This document shows, piece by piece, positions 63,540 through 64,000 of a DNA stretch of 64,000 nt (position 1 is the stretch's first letter; each line of letters begins with the position of its first letter). Under the pieces are notes generated by a model, which saw only the letters and a list, made by a program, of their open reading frames with translations, was not told the DNA's origin and made no database searches. The stretch lies in contig NZ_JABELE010000015.1 of assembly GCF_013009345.1 (NCBI RefSeq), positions 31,635 to 95,634 of the forward strand. The letters are read 5' to 3'. The position numbers and the translations under genes were made by a program. Origin of the DNA: Acinetobacter geminorum. GTDB lineage: Bacteria > Pseudomonadota > Gammaproteobacteria > Pseudomonadales > Moraxellaceae.

Positions 63540-63944
63540 TCAAGGATGAACATTGCGCAGAGGTAAGGTCATTTGCATATCAAGATTTGCTTTTGTTTTT
63601 GGCACAGAATTATACATGATGGCATTAAATGACGAGACATTCCCCATTTCCATAGGATCATTTACGTTTAGGCTTGGTTTAAACTGATGTTTCACCGATA
63701 AATTTACAGGTTCATCGAATTCAAAATAAACAGGACCATCAAAAACAATTTTAACGGGAACGGTATAACTACGTTTTAAATTAAAAGGCACATCCAATTT
63801 AATAGGAATATCTAATTTAAGGGGAAATTTTGGTAAAAACTTATTTTGATAAACCAAATCTGTGGTGGTTTCTAAAGGCATAACCTGATCAATTTTTAGA
63901 GTCGTTGAATAATCGACATTTACTAGACTTCCGTCATAAATCAA
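63540..63944 (-). CDS. Hypothetical protein, 134 residues, uncertain start (possibly 5' degraded)
   Basis: The frame is open from a TTG at 63944; an upstream in-frame stop (63957-63959) leaves no ATG. No ribosome-binding site precedes the TTG. The product is beta-rich with a repeated alternating pattern (KFPLKLDIPIKLDVPF, VPVKIVFDGPVYFEFDEPVN) and no transmembrane segment. Such proteins usually carry an N-terminal anchor, which is missing here, so either the 5' end is degraded or translation starts at a non-standard codon. I do not recognise the family. Confidence 0.5.
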   Translation of the reverse strand: MIYDGSLVNVDYSTTLKIDQVMPLETTTDLVYQNKFLPKFPLKLDIPIKLDVPFNLKRSYTVPVKIVFDGPVYFEFDEPVNLSVKHQFKPSLNVNDPMEMGNVSSFNAIMYNSVPKTKANLDMQMTLPLRNVHP

Positions 63945-64000
63945 AAAACGTACAATTTATTTGATCAAATTAATCAGCAAAATTATTTAATTCAAGAGAT

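Overview
The window reads as a stretch of core chromosome from an Acinetobacter, most likely of the calcoaceticus-baumannii group. The grounds are AT-rich DNA, a dat-ddc diaminobutyrate operon, a monomeric isocitrate dehydrogenase beside the homodimeric one, the long PstC/PstA permeases, and many short convergent units separated by strong intrinsic terminators. I see no rRNA, tRNA, insertion sequence, prophage or CRISPR array. Coding density is high and only four gene-free stretches exceed 300 bp.

Layout. 1-4650: Pho-regulated phosphate uptake operon pstSCAB on the minus strand, cut by the window edge inside pstB. 5000-10650: an aromatic amino acid (Ehrlich / indole-3-pyruvate type) catabolic block made of an AroP/PheP-like permease, a thiamine-diphosphate 2-keto acid decarboxylase (IpdC-like), a divergent Lrp/AsnC regulator and an aldehyde dehydrogenase, tied together by a shared palindrome. 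10660-13570: dat-ddc, making 1,3-diaminopropane. 14000-16400: SIMPL-domain secreted protein, LysR regulator, quinone-reductase-like flavoprotein. 16400-19450: acyl desaturase, its ferredoxin reductase and a divergent TetR regulator. 19600-30500: housekeeping (PerM-type permease, RapA, a pseudouridine synthase, HemL, ThiE, Mpo1-like, CYTH-CHAD) plus a degenerate EntB-like protein. 30500-38250: M16 protease, PhzF isomerase, cystine symporter, LysR regulator, and an MFS exporter followed by a 41-residue membrane microprotein. 38280-43260: two unrelated isocitrate dehydrogenases flanking an RluE-type pseudouridine synthase. 43280-50040: M61 protease, D,D-carboxypeptidase, NDH-2, SlyD, photolyase. 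50040-55830: an exopolysaccharide locus. 56100-64000: VIT transporter, nitronate monooxygenase, DusB, DUF1615 lipoprotein, HAD phosphatase, ProB, ObgE and an edge ORF.

The most unusual region is 50040-55905. It resembles an Nfr/Bcs hybrid exopolysaccharide system: a GT2 polymerase, a BcsB-like periplasmic protein and an anchored TIM-barrel-like protein on one strand, facing WecB (UDP-ManNAc supply) and an NfrA-C-like outer-membrane protein on the other. The polymerase has lost its catalytic domain: only a possible N-terminal stub and the part from the QRSRW motif to the C-terminus remain, in different frames. All partner genes are open. A five-copy hexamer repeat lies in the promoter or leader of the nfrA-like/wecB unit.

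Other points of interest are the shared 5-7-5 operator of the Ehrlich block, the EntB-like protein with changed active-site and carrier motifs, the microprotein coupled to the MFS gene, and a structured leader with mutually exclusive pairings upstream of the monomeric isocitrate dehydrogenase.
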